Assembly: GCA_024763185.1 (NCBI GenBank) | Contig: JANTFY010000169.1 | Span: forward strand, 1-5,502 | Direction: 5' to 3' | DNA from: Gammaproteobacteria bacterium | GTDB taxonomy: Bacteria > Pseudomonadota > Gammaproteobacteria > GCA-001735895 | Length of the DNA: 5,502 nt | Shown: piece after piece, positions 1 through 5,502 of the stretch | Layout of the letters: each line of letters opens with the position of its first letter | How positions within the stretch are numbered: position 1 is the stretch's first letter | The notes under the pieces: model-generated | What the model was told of the DNA's origin: nothing | Database searches by the model: none | What the model saw: the letters and a program-made list of their open reading frames with translations, nothing else | Translations under genes and position numbers: made by a program

Positions 1-1539
1 TGCGGCCTGTTGTTGAGCCAATTGCGCCTTTTGGGCTGCAGCGTTTTGTTGGCGGGTAATCTGTTGGCTCAGTTCTACGAGAGGGGCATAGTCAGGCAGA
101 ATTTGGATACCACTGTTTATATACTGGTTGGCTTTGTCGATATTGCCTTCATCATAGGCCTTGTTGGCCAGTTTAGAATAGTTGGCCGCTATGTTTTCCA
201 GGCCCTTCTCGACTCGCGAATCCGAAGCAGGGATTAATTTATTCAGGCTGAGGTAAGTTTCGTAGGCATTATCGCCGGGTGGTTTAGTCAGCTTGCCTTG
301 ATCGATTTGTTGTTCAGCTTTTTTGATCTGCGCCCTCACGGCCAGTTCTTTTTCAACTTCAGCCTTAAGTGCCAGGGCTCCTTGGTGAGTTGGATTTTCT
401 TTCAGTGCATTATTTATGCTGATCAGGGCAGAGCCGTAACTGCCTTTATTTATGGCTTGTTGTGCCTGTTTAAACAGTAGTAGAGCTGTTTGTTCAGGCT
501 TGTCTTGCCGAGCTGTTGTTTGCGTTGGAGTGTCTTTAGATTGAACCATTGCCGTAGACTGAGTTTGTGGTGTGACATTTTCATTTTCATCATCACCCGT
601 AAATAAAACGACAAGCACTACAATGAATACGATGCCTATGAGGATGGGCGCTATCAGCCTGATATTGTTGGACGGGTTTTTTTGTTTTGGTTCGGGTTTA
701 GCCGTTTCTGTTTCTGCGGCCTCATCTGTGGTCTCCATTTGATATTGGATATTATCTAGCGAGACTCCGCATTTTTGCAATGTTTGATTAAATGTATCCG
801 AGTCATTAATGCGTTGATCGGGATCCGGGGTCAGTAATTGCTCGAAGAGAGGATACAAATAGTCATATTGCGCATCAGGTAACTGGATTTCCAGGTTTTG
901 TTTTTGTTTCATCAAACCCTTGATACTACCGGCATTAAAGAGTTTTTGATGAAATATCAATTCATAAAGGACAACGCCTAACGCGTAAAAATCGCTGCTG
1001 GGAGTCAGGCCCTCGGTGGCTTCGGGTGCCAGGTATTGGGCACGTTCTATGGCGTCTTCAGCAATCAGGTCACTGGTATCGGATGACAGGGTGTTATGAA
1101 AGGCAGGCAGACCCAATTTCAGCTGTGGACCATCGCTGAAATGTAAGTTCGTGGTTTTTATCGCCCCATGAACAAGTCCATGGGTATGCAAAAGGGTTAA
1201 GGTGGATGCCAATTGTTGTGCAAATGTCAGTAACTGTTTGTCGCTGAGTTGAGGTGGCACTTCCTGTTGCTGCGTACAGGGAAAGTAATCATAAACGATA
1301 TAACAAATGCTATCACCGAGCTGGGCATTCTTGATGGACACCATATTGCCATAAGTCTTACCGATAAGAGTCTTTAGAGATTGCCGGAACTTATCGCAGA
1401 AATCTTTATCCTGTAGAAGTGATGGCTGGTAGGTGCGTACACTGACTGTTTTCTGCGCGTCTATATCCAGTGCGTTATACACAGAATATAATTTCTTGAC
1501 GGCAATTTCCCGACCCAGCTGATAACCTGGAATATCCAT
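1..1539 (-). CDS. Transmembrane Ser/Thr pseudokinase with TPR-like C-terminal region (partial, 3' end outside window)
   Basis: 513 codons are visible with no stop; the gene leaves the left edge. Residues about 5-258 follow the bacterial Hanks-type kinase pattern: YQLGREI at the N-terminus, a catalytic-loop relative LVHGAIKTTN (122-131), YLAPEA (169-174) matching APE, SDFYALGVVLYELI (182-195) matching subdomain IX, and DPDQRI (239-244) with the subdomain XI Arg. Catalytic residues are missing: the Gly-rich loop reads IAVKKLYSVY, the VAIK Lys is Arg35 (VSVR), the HRD Asp is Ala126, and DFG is replaced by LPA (144-146). An acidic/Pro linker leads to one hydrophobic helix (about 294-313), then a Thr/Gln-rich linker and two TPR-like segments (about 352-399 and 457-494) ending in a Gln/Ala-rich run. 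Expected topology is a cytoplasmic pseudokinase with a periplasmic repeat domain. The start is ATG 1539, with GAGGG eight bases upstream. It lies 31 bases after the beta-barrel gene, so probably one operon. Partner and role are unknown; what follows past the edge cannot be seen. Confidence 0.88.
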   Translation of the reverse strand, partial: MDIPGYQLGREIAVKKLYSVYNALDIDAQKTVSVRTYQPSLLQDKDFCDKFRQSLKTLIGKTYGNMVSIKNAQLGDSICYIVYDYFPCTQQQEVPPQLSDKQLLTFAQQLASTLTLLHTHGLVHGAIKTTNLHFSDGPQLKLGLPAFHNTLSSDTSDLIAEDAIERAQYLAPEATEGLTPSSDFYALGVVLYELIFHQKLFNAGSIKGLMKQKQNLEIQLPDAQYDYLYPLFEQLLTPDPDQRINDSDTFNQTLQKCGVSLDNIQYQMETTDEAAETETAKPEPKQKNPSNNIRLIAPILIGIVFIVVLVVLFTGDDENENVTPQTQSTAMVQSKDTPTQTTARQDKPEQTALLLFKQAQQAINKGSYGSALISINNALKENPTHQGALALKAEVEKELAVRAQIKKAEQQIDQGKLTKPPGDNAYETYLSLNKLIPASDSRVEKGLENIAANYSKLANKAYDEGNIDKANQYINSGIQILPDYAPLVELSQQITRQQNAAAQKAQLAQQQAA

Positions 1540-1547
1540 TGGCTATA

Positions 1548-1552
1548 CCCTC
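1548..1552 (-). promoter_or_regulatory. Ribosome binding site of the pseudokinase gene
   Basis: GAGGG on the minus strand lies 8 bases before ATG 1539. It fixes the start there and lies inside the short gap after the upstream gene's TAA, which supports independent initiation on a shared transcript. Confidence 0.7.
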
Positions 1553-1570
1553 GTTGTCATACCGCCTGCT

Positions 1571-2419
1571 TTACAAAATAAAATAAAGCGAAAAAGTGGT
1601 GCTGAGGAAGTCTTCCTTGAATTCGTCCGAAGTAATGGTGTCAGGGTTTTTATCCTTGACATCCTCGAAAGTGTAGCTCTTGGAATCGATACCGATCGAG
1701 TAACTCAGGCTTTCGTTGATACGTGCAGACCAACTGATACCATAGCTGAGGCCCTTGGCATTACTGGTGGCATCTATGTCGAGTGGAGCCGCAAGAACGG
1801 CCGGGCTGGCAAATGCTGGATTGCTGACGTCTTCCTTGAGGTCTCCATCCAGGTCGGCAAACGCGACGTTGATTGACAAGACCCCTTTATCACGGACCGG
1901 CCAGGAATAGTTACTGCCAATGAAAAATCCTTTTTCCTTAAACGACAAGTCCTGACCCTGGTTACCCGAGGCCTGGCTTTTACCGGCTTTGTAGCCCAGG
2001 TAAATGCCAGCCCTGTTATCGAGCACTTTTTTGCCGAAAGTGATTGAGCTGTCTTCACGATCGCCCTCAAAGGTTTCGCTGAAGCTGCCACCGGGCAACA
2101 ATGGATCTTCCAGGGTAAATGAATCTTCTTCGTCCAGGGATTTCTGGAATAACAAATCGAGGTAATAGCCGTCTTTAAAGAAAGTGCCACCGACCCCGAG
2201 TATCTTGAAGGTAACGTCAAATTTGACTTCGGGAAAATCATTGTTATTGATGGTAGTCGGCGCCAGAGCGTTGGGACGTTCCGACTGGGAAAAATCGTAA
2301 GAAGCGAAGCTGATTGAAGCACGCGGGGTAAATGACATTTCACTGGCCACTGCGGGTAATGAAAATAAGGAAATAAGGCTGGCAGCAAGGTTAGTTACTA
2401 CGAATACAGAAAATCTCAT
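1571..2419 (-). CDS. Secreted, probable outer-membrane beta-barrel protein of unknown family
   Basis: 282 residues from ATG 2419. An in-frame GTG at 2461 would add 14 residues, but ATG 2419 has a strong TGGAG six bases upstream and begins directly at a signal peptide (MRFSVFVVTN, hydrophobic core, then LPAVAS), with likely cleavage around AVA-S or VAS-E. The mature part (about 256 residues) has no long hydrophobic helix. It consists of amphipathic stretches with alternating aromatic and small residues separated by Asp/Glu-rich turns, for example GFFIGSNYSW, GVLSINVAFADL, LSYGISWSARI and LSYSIGID. It ends in TTFSLYFIL, resembling a final beta-strand, though the last residue is Leu rather than the usual Phe. 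This fits a small barrel of roughly 10-12 strands in the outer membrane. An acidic turn DLDGDLKED could bind a divalent ion, but that is only suggestive. I do not recognise the family and infer no substrate. It is the first gene of the probable operon with the pseudokinase. Confidence 0.8.
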   Translation of the reverse strand: MRFSVFVVTNLAASLISLFSLPAVASEMSFTPRASISFASYDFSQSERPNALAPTTINNNDFPEVKFDVTFKILGVGGTFFKDGYYLDLLFQKSLDEEDSFTLEDPLLPGGSFSETFEGDREDSSITFGKKVLDNRAGIYLGYKAGKSQASGNQGQDLSFKEKGFFIGSNYSWPVRDKGVLSINVAFADLDGDLKEDVSNPAFASPAVLAAPLDIDATSNAKGLSYGISWSARINESLSYSIGIDSKSYTFEDVKDKNPDTITSDEFKEDFLSTTFSLYFIL

Positions 2420-2425
2420 ACTCAA

Positions 2426-2430
2426 CTCCA
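2426..2430 (-). promoter_or_regulatory. Ribosome binding site that decides the start of the beta-barrel gene
   Basis: TGGAG on the minus strand sits six bases before ATG 2419. The longer in-frame GTG start at 2461 has only a weak, badly spaced purine run (ACGGG directly abutting it), and would put 14 extra residues ahead of a well-formed signal peptide. Confidence 0.75.
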
Positions 2431-2450
2431 GGATTGTCGTGGTTTTAATC

Positions 2451-2490
2451 AACGTCTTCACCCGTTTTGGAATTAAGTCGGTTAGACGTT
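2451..2490. repeat. 7-bp inverted repeat in the leader of the beta-barrel gene
   Basis: AACGTCT (2451-2457) and AGACGTT (2484-2490) are perfect inverse complements around a 26-base loop. They lie 32 bases or more upstream of the preferred start ATG 2419, so they would form a hairpin in the mRNA leader or a spaced operator. A 7-bp match is modest and may be chance. Confidence 0.3.
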
Positions 2491-2538
2491 ATTTAGTAGT
2501 ATTCCATTTTTTAATTATTTTCCTTGTTTAGGTTTTAT

Positions 2539-2544
2539 ATTCTA
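2539..2544 (-). promoter_or_regulatory. Candidate -10 element for the beta-barrel/pseudokinase operon
   Basis: TAGAAT on the minus strand matches TATAAT at five of six positions in an AT-rich stretch about 120 bases before ATG 2419. No convincing -35 hexamer lies 16-18 bases upstream; a TTGATA exists but is 24 bases away. This is therefore only a candidate in sequence where such matches are common. Confidence 0.22.
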
Positions 2545-2635
2545 GCCTATCTAAAATTTAATTAATCGTATCAATACAAAAAGTACTTCTTAGCCCTTAT
2601 GTTTTGGGGGGGTTTGAGACGTGTAGCACACAAAA

Positions 2636-2683
2636 AAAGCTAAAGTTTTAAATTAAATGTCTAAACGGTGGTCAAAGCTAAAG
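2636..2683. repeat. 10-base direct repeat AAAGCTAAAG, two copies
   Basis: Copies lie at 2636-2645 and 2674-2683, 38 bases start to start. The second copy is embedded between two GGTCAA hexamers (2670-2675 and 2683-2688). Spaced direct repeats in a divergent promoter region could be regulator sites, but no family is recognised. Confidence 0.35.
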
Positions 2684-2689
2684 GTCAAC

Positions 2690-2822
2690 AGCCCAGATTT
2701 ATTGACGAAACCTTTAATCAGTTGAATTGTATTGACCGGATCAAAGTGTTTAATGTTAAAAGATGACCTGTAAATCCGTGCATGGTAAGAGCAGTTTAAT
2801 TTTAATGAGTTTCATCTGGGCT
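2690..2822. repeat. 9-bp inverted repeat AGCCCAGAT / ATCTGGGCT with a 115-base interval
   Basis: AGCCCAGAT (2690-2698) is the exact inverse complement of ATCTGGGCT (2814-2822). The arms could close a structured RNA of about 133 bases, or they may be chance; they do not extend beyond nine pairs. Confidence 0.35.
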
Positions 2823-2892
2823 TTCTGAATCGAGATTCTAGCCTTGATGCCTCTCTCGCTTGCCTTCAAGGAATGTTAAGTTTAATCTTTAT

Positions 2893-2968
2893 CTTCAAAG
2901 AAAATACCGAATGAAATATCAGTACATTTCGAAGTGCACGGCTTCTTTGAAGTTTTTATTATACTGAT
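2893..2968 (+). promoter_or_regulatory. Inverted-repeat cluster with T-run, possible attenuator-like leader of the efflux operon
   Basis: CTTCAAAGAA (2893-2902) pairs perfectly with TTCTTTGAAG (2943-2952) and is directly followed by TTTTTATTAT. Two other pairings compete with it. GAAGT/GCTTC (2931-2935 with 2941-2945, one G-U pair) shares its right arm. ATCAGTA/TACTGAT (2918-2924 with 2962-2968) reaches across the T-run and cannot coexist with the long stem in a simple fold. The arrangement resembles a terminator/antiterminator choice about 50 bases before the adaptor gene. The long stem is AT-rich with a 40-base loop, so it would be a weak terminator. Confidence 0.3.
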
Positions 2969-3014
2969 CAACACCAGGACATTTTGTAAACAGGACCATT
3001 CAGGTACATAAAAA

Positions 3015-4145
3015 ATGTTGAAAAAACTGTTTTTTGCGCTCGTCGCGGTATCGATACTGATTGGCTCCATTGTTTACATCAAACTTGATCAGTTCACAGC
3101 TATGGGGGAAGCCGCTGCCAACATGGTAATGCCACCCACCGTAGTGACAGCACAAACTATCAACGCGGCCGAGTGGGAGGAGCTCATACCTGCGACGGGT
3201 ACCGTCTCAGCCCTGCAGGGTGTTACCGTCAGTGCAGAGGTGGGTGGGCGTATCACCCGCATACTGTTTGAGTCATCCGGCGATGTCACGAAAGGTCAGG
3301 CTCTTGTACAGCTCGATACCGCCAGTGAACAATCGCAGTTGGCCTCGGCCATCGCCGCCGAGGAACTGGCCCGCAGTGAGCTGTTACGTCAAAAGAAACT
3401 GCGTGAAAAAAAACTGACCTCGGATGAAGCGGTGGATCGTGCCGAAGCACAGCTCAAGGACAGCGTGGCCCAGGTGGGTGTCATCAAGGCGTTAATCGAA
3501 AAGAAAACGATGAGGGCACCCTTTTCCGGGCGCCTTGGCTTTCGCCAGGTCGATCTGGGGCAAATACTTTCCGTTGGTGATCCGATTGTGACCCTGCAAT
3601 CGCTTGATCCCATGTTTGTCGACTTTTCCGTACCTCAGCAAAAACTGTCCCTGTTACAAAAAGATATGGATGTGCGTATCAGGTCGGATGCACACCCACA
3701 AACCATCTTCCATGGCAAAATTGCCCACGTTGACCTGGAGGTCGATCCGGTTACCCGCAACGTGCAGATTCAGGCACTGGTTGACAATGCTGATGAGAAA
3801 TTACGGGTCGGCATGTTTGTAAATGTCGAACTGGTGTTACCGGATAAACGAAACGTGCTGCCGGTTCCCGCAACGGCTATTTTATATGCCTCATTTGGTA
3901 ATTCGGTGTTTGTCATTGATGAACAGAAAAACGAGGAATCGGATGAAGTTGAACTCGTGCTGCGCCAACAGTTTGTCACACTGGGGGCAACTCGGGGTGA
4001 TTTCGTTGATATCACCAAGGGATTAAACGCCGGGGAAACCATTGTCACCAGCGGGGTATTCAAATTAGGTACGGGCACGAAAGTGGTTATAGATAATACG
4101 CTGTCACCAAATTCCAGCCTTGATCCCAACCCCAGGGATTCCTGA
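3015..4145 (+). CDS. RND efflux periplasmic adaptor (membrane fusion protein, AcrA/MexH type)
   Basis: 376 residues, usual length for the family. The adaptor links an inner-membrane RND pump to an outer-membrane channel in the periplasm. Residues about 5-22 form an N-terminal hydrophobic anchor; there is no lipobox Cys, so it is membrane-anchored rather than a lipoprotein. Domain order: first half of the lipoyl/barrel-sandwich domain (about 61-101, GTVSALQGVTVSAEVGGRI and GDVTKGQALVQLD); a Lys/Glu/Ala-rich coiled-coil hairpin (about 102-165); second lipoyl half with the family signature APFSGRLGFRQVDLGQ (168-183); beta-barrel domain (about 198-275, with TRNVQIQA and LRVGMFVNVEL); and a membrane-proximal domain ending in ITKGLNAGETIVTSGVFKLGTGTKV. 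Signatures resemble the MexH branch more than classical AcrA. Start ATG 3015 has AGGT nine bases upstream. It overlaps the permease start by one base (TGATG), so the two are co-translated. Substrate cannot be deduced. Confidence 0.95.
   Translation: MLKKLFFALVAVSILIGSIVYIKLDQFTAMGEAAANMVMPPTVVTAQTINAAEWEELIPATGTVSALQGVTVSAEVGGRITRILFESSGDVTKGQALVQLDTASEQSQLASAIAAEELARSELLRQKKLREKKLTSDEAVDRAEAQLKDSVAQVGVIKALIEKKTMRAPFSGRLGFRQVDLGQILSVGDPIVTLQSLDPMFVDFSVPQQKLSLLQKDMDVRIRSDAHPQTIFHGKIAHVDLEVDPVTRNVQIQALVDNADEKLRVGMFVNVELVLPDKRNVLPVPATAILYASFGNSVFVIDEQKNEESDEVELVLRQQFVTLGATRGDFVDITKGLNAGETIVTSGVFKLGTGTKVVIDNTLSPNSSLDPNPRDS
4134..4138 (+). promoter_or_regulatory. Ribosome binding site of the RND permease inside the adaptor gene
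   Basis: AGGGA within the last codons of the adaptor gene lies six bases before ATG 4145. That ATG overlaps the adaptor stop as TGATG. This supports the chosen start and translational coupling of the two subunits. Confidence 0.7.
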
Positions 4146-5502
4146 TGTCAGCTACACAGAAAAGTTTCACGGATATCTTTATCCAGCGGCCTGTTCTGGC
4201 CATTGTGCTCAACCTGTTGATTATTATCTCGGGACTGAATGCCTGGAATTCGCTCAGTGTTCGACAATACCCGCTAAGTGAAAACGCCTCGGTACAGATT
4301 TCCACGGTTTATGTGGGCGCCAGTGCCGAACTGGTCAGGGGTTTCATAACCACGCCTTTGGAGCGTGCCATCTCCGCGGCAGAGGGTATAGATTACGTCG
4401 AGTCGAAAAGTCTTCAGGGTATATCGATCATTAATGCACGCCTCAAACTCAACTACGACAGCACCAAGGCCCTGGCCGATATTTCTTCCAAGGTTGACCA
4501 GGTGCGTAATGATTTGCCACAGGAAGCACAACTGCCCACCATCAGTGTGCAATCGGCAGATTCCGAATTTGCCGCGGCCTATTTAAGTTTCTGGTCAGGC
4601 ATTCTGTCACCGGAACAGATTACCGATTATTTGATACGGGTTGTGCAACCCCGTTTATCGGCAGTCAGTGGTGTGCAGCGTATCGAAATCTTTGGTGCGC
4701 GTACCTTTGCCATGCGCGTGTGGTTGCAACCGGATCGCATGGCGGCTCTGCATGTAACACCCGCGCAGGTCAGTCAGGCACTGGCCGCCAACAATTACCT
4801 GGCAGCGATTGGTAACACCAAGGGCGCCATGGTGCAAACCTACCTGGCTGCCAATACGGATCTGCATGACGTGGAAGATTTCAAACGCCTGATTATTTAC
4901 CAGCAGGATGGCACGCTGATCCGTCTGCAGGATATCGCCCGGGTCGAACTGGGTGCTGAGGACTATGACACACTGGTACGTTACTCGGGGGATACGGCGG
5001 TATTTGCCGGGGTGTTTCCGCAACCCAATGCGAACATTATTGAAGTCATTGATGAGGTTCGCCTTGAACTGGATCGCCTGAAACAGGAAATGCCCGCCGG
5101 GCTGGATGCCGACATTGGTTATGACGCCTCTGAATACGTGAGCGATGCCATTCATGAAGTGACGGTCACGCTGAGCGAAACACTGCTCATCGTGGTGATT
5201 GTTATCTTCCTGTTTCTCGGTTCTGTACGTTCGGTGATTGTTCCCATCATGGCGATACCGGTATCGTTGATTGGCGGTATATTCCTGATGCAGGTTTTTG
5301 GTTTCACCCTGAATTTGTTGACCCTGCTGGCGATCGTGCTTTCGGTCGGCCTGGTGGTCGATGATGCTATCGTTGTGGTGGAAAACGTTGAACGCCATTT
5401 ACGCGAGGGGCGCTCGCCTCGTGAAGCGGCAATACTCGGCGCGCGCGAGCTGGTGACGCCGATCATCGCCATGACGCTGACGCTGGTGGCCGTTTATATT
5501 CC
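4145..5502 (+). CDS. RND-family efflux permease, inner-membrane proton antiporter (partial, 3' end outside window)
   Basis: 452 full codons plus two bases are visible of a protein normally about 1,020-1,050 residues long, so slightly under half. RND pumps trade proton influx for drug or metabolite export and work as trimers with the adaptor encoded just upstream. Residues 7-16 (SFTDIFIQRP) are the typical amphipathic start, followed by TM1 (about 16-34). The first periplasmic porter loop spans about 35-340, with VGASAELVRGFITTPLE (57-73), VQPRLSAVSGVQRIEIFGAR and a DIARVELGAEDY segment. TM2 begins near 345 (LLIVVIVIFLFLGSVRS), and TM4 carries the proton-relay pair in VGLVVDDAIVVVENVERH (401-418), with Asp406-Asp407 matching Asp407-Asp408 of AcrB. 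All diagnostic residues visible are intact. The branch is HAE1-like, close to MexI-type pumps rather than the CusA metal type. The specific substrate is unknown. Start ATG 4145 overlaps the adaptor stop. Confidence 0.95.
   Translation, partial: MSATQKSFTDIFIQRPVLAIVLNLLIIISGLNAWNSLSVRQYPLSENASVQISTVYVGASAELVRGFITTPLERAISAAEGIDYVESKSLQGISIINARLKLNYDSTKALADISSKVDQVRNDLPQEAQLPTISVQSADSEFAAAYLSFWSGILSPEQITDYLIRVVQPRLSAVSGVQRIEIFGARTFAMRVWLQPDRMAALHVTPAQVSQALAANNYLAAIGNTKGAMVQTYLAANTDLHDVEDFKRLIIYQQDGTLIRLQDIARVELGAEDYDTLVRYSGDTAVFAGVFPQPNANIIEVIDEVRLELDRLKQEMPAGLDADIGYDASEYVSDAIHEVTVTLSETLLIVVIVIFLFLGSVRSVIVPIMAIPVSLIGGIFLMQVFGFTLNLLTLLAIVLSVGLVVDDAIVVVENVERHLREGRSPREAAILGARELVTPIIAMTLTLVAVYI

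Larger units (their letters stand above)
2420..3014. other. Long AT-rich intergenic region between divergent operons
   Basis: 595 bases with no coding sequence I can support. The region must hold the promoters of both flanking operons. Visible structure: a G7 run (2606-2612) beside AT-rich DNA; a 10-base direct repeat AAAGCTAAAG (2636-2645, 2674-2683); a 6-base direct repeat GGTCAA at 13-base spacing (2670-2675, 2683-2688); a 9-bp inverted repeat AGCCCAGAT/ATCTGGGCT 115 bases apart; a small inverted repeat CCTTGA/TCAAGG (2842-2847, 2866-2871); and the repeat cluster at 2893-2968. Three CAGG-type repeats (2975, 2991, 3001) precede the efflux operon. The region could contain a small RNA, but I see no clear sigma-70 promoter and terminator pair to define one. 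Confidence 0.6.

Noticed and set aside
10..480. Short plus-strand frames opposite the pseudokinase C-terminal region, with hydrophobic stretches resembling membrane peptides.
   Set aside because: They are antisense shadows of the Gln/Ala/Lys-rich coding sequence, which reads as hydrophobic on the other strand. No start signals were seen.
1543..1560. Five-codon open frame ATG-ACA-ACG-AGG-GTA-TAG on the minus strand, containing the pseudokinase Shine-Dalgarno, just after the barrel stop codon.
   Set aside because: It is too short to distinguish from chance. The purine run serving the pseudokinase start explains the sequence, and conservation would be needed to call it a leader peptide.
1774..2388. 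204-codon minus-strand frame overlapping the beta-barrel gene.
   Set aside because: It is an alternative frame of the same strand with no ribosome binding site or signal peptide. The overlapping frame has both, plus beta-strand periodicity.
2461..2461. GTG start adding 14 residues to the beta-barrel protein.
   Set aside because: The preferred ATG 2419 has a strong TGGAG at optimal spacing and begins a normal signal peptide.
2960..2965. TATACT (and the overlapping TATTAT) as a -10 element for the efflux operon.
   Set aside because: No acceptable -35 hexamer lies 16-18 bases upstream, and the AT-rich context makes such matches common.
2882..3070. 62-codon minus-strand frame overlapping the start of the adaptor gene.
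   Set aside because: It overlaps the repeat cluster and the adaptor's anchor, lacks a Shine-Dalgarno, and its product has no recognisable features.
4655..5398. Long open frame (247 codons) antisense to the RND permease.
   Set aside because: The translation is rich in His, Gln, Arg and Asn with no recognisable motif. The opposite strand carries an unmistakable RND permease, so this is a composition artefact.
1..5502. CRISPR arrays, tRNA/rRNA genes, insertion sequences, phage or toxin-antitoxin modules.
   Set aside because: No regularly spaced repeats, no cloverleaf or rRNA-like sequence, no transposase motif and no small paired genes were seen.

Overview
The window looks like gammaproteobacterial chromosome. 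The evidence is the moderate GC content, Shine-Dalgarno-led genes, an outer-membrane-type protein, and a periplasmic-adaptor/RND-permease pair of the kind common in Pseudomonas-like and marine Gammaproteobacteria. This assignment rests on protein style only; there is no rRNA or other phylogenetic marker here.

Layout: two gene blocks diverge from a long AT-rich intergenic region (about 2420-3014). To the left, on the minus strand, is a probable two-gene operon. Its first gene (2419-1571) encodes a secreted, probably outer-membrane beta-barrel protein that I do not recognise. Its second gene starts 31 bases further on (1539) and runs off the left edge. That gene encodes a transmembrane Ser/Thr-kinase-like protein: an N-terminal kinase fold, one membrane helix, then a predicted periplasmic TPR-like, Gln/Ala-rich region. 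The kinase domain has lost essentially every catalytic motif (Gly-rich loop, VAIK Lys, HRD Asp, DFG), while fold-defining motifs (APE, the subdomain IX Asp, the subdomain XI Arg) remain. It therefore reads as a genuine pseudokinase.

To the right, on the plus strand, is an RND efflux operon: an AcrA/MexH-type membrane fusion protein (3015-4145) overlapping by one base (TGATG) with an RND inner-membrane permease (4145 to the right edge, truncated in the transmembrane half). No outer-membrane channel of the TolC family and no regulator is visible in the window.

The intergenic region contains several inverted and direct repeats but no gene I can support. A 10-bp inverted repeat followed by a T-run, overlapping two competing pairings, lies just upstream of the efflux operon and could be an attenuator-like leader.

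The most unusual item is the pseudokinase with its membrane helix and periplasmic repeats, apparently co-transcribed with a beta-barrel protein. Together they could form a non-catalytic envelope sensing or scaffolding pair, but that function is inference.
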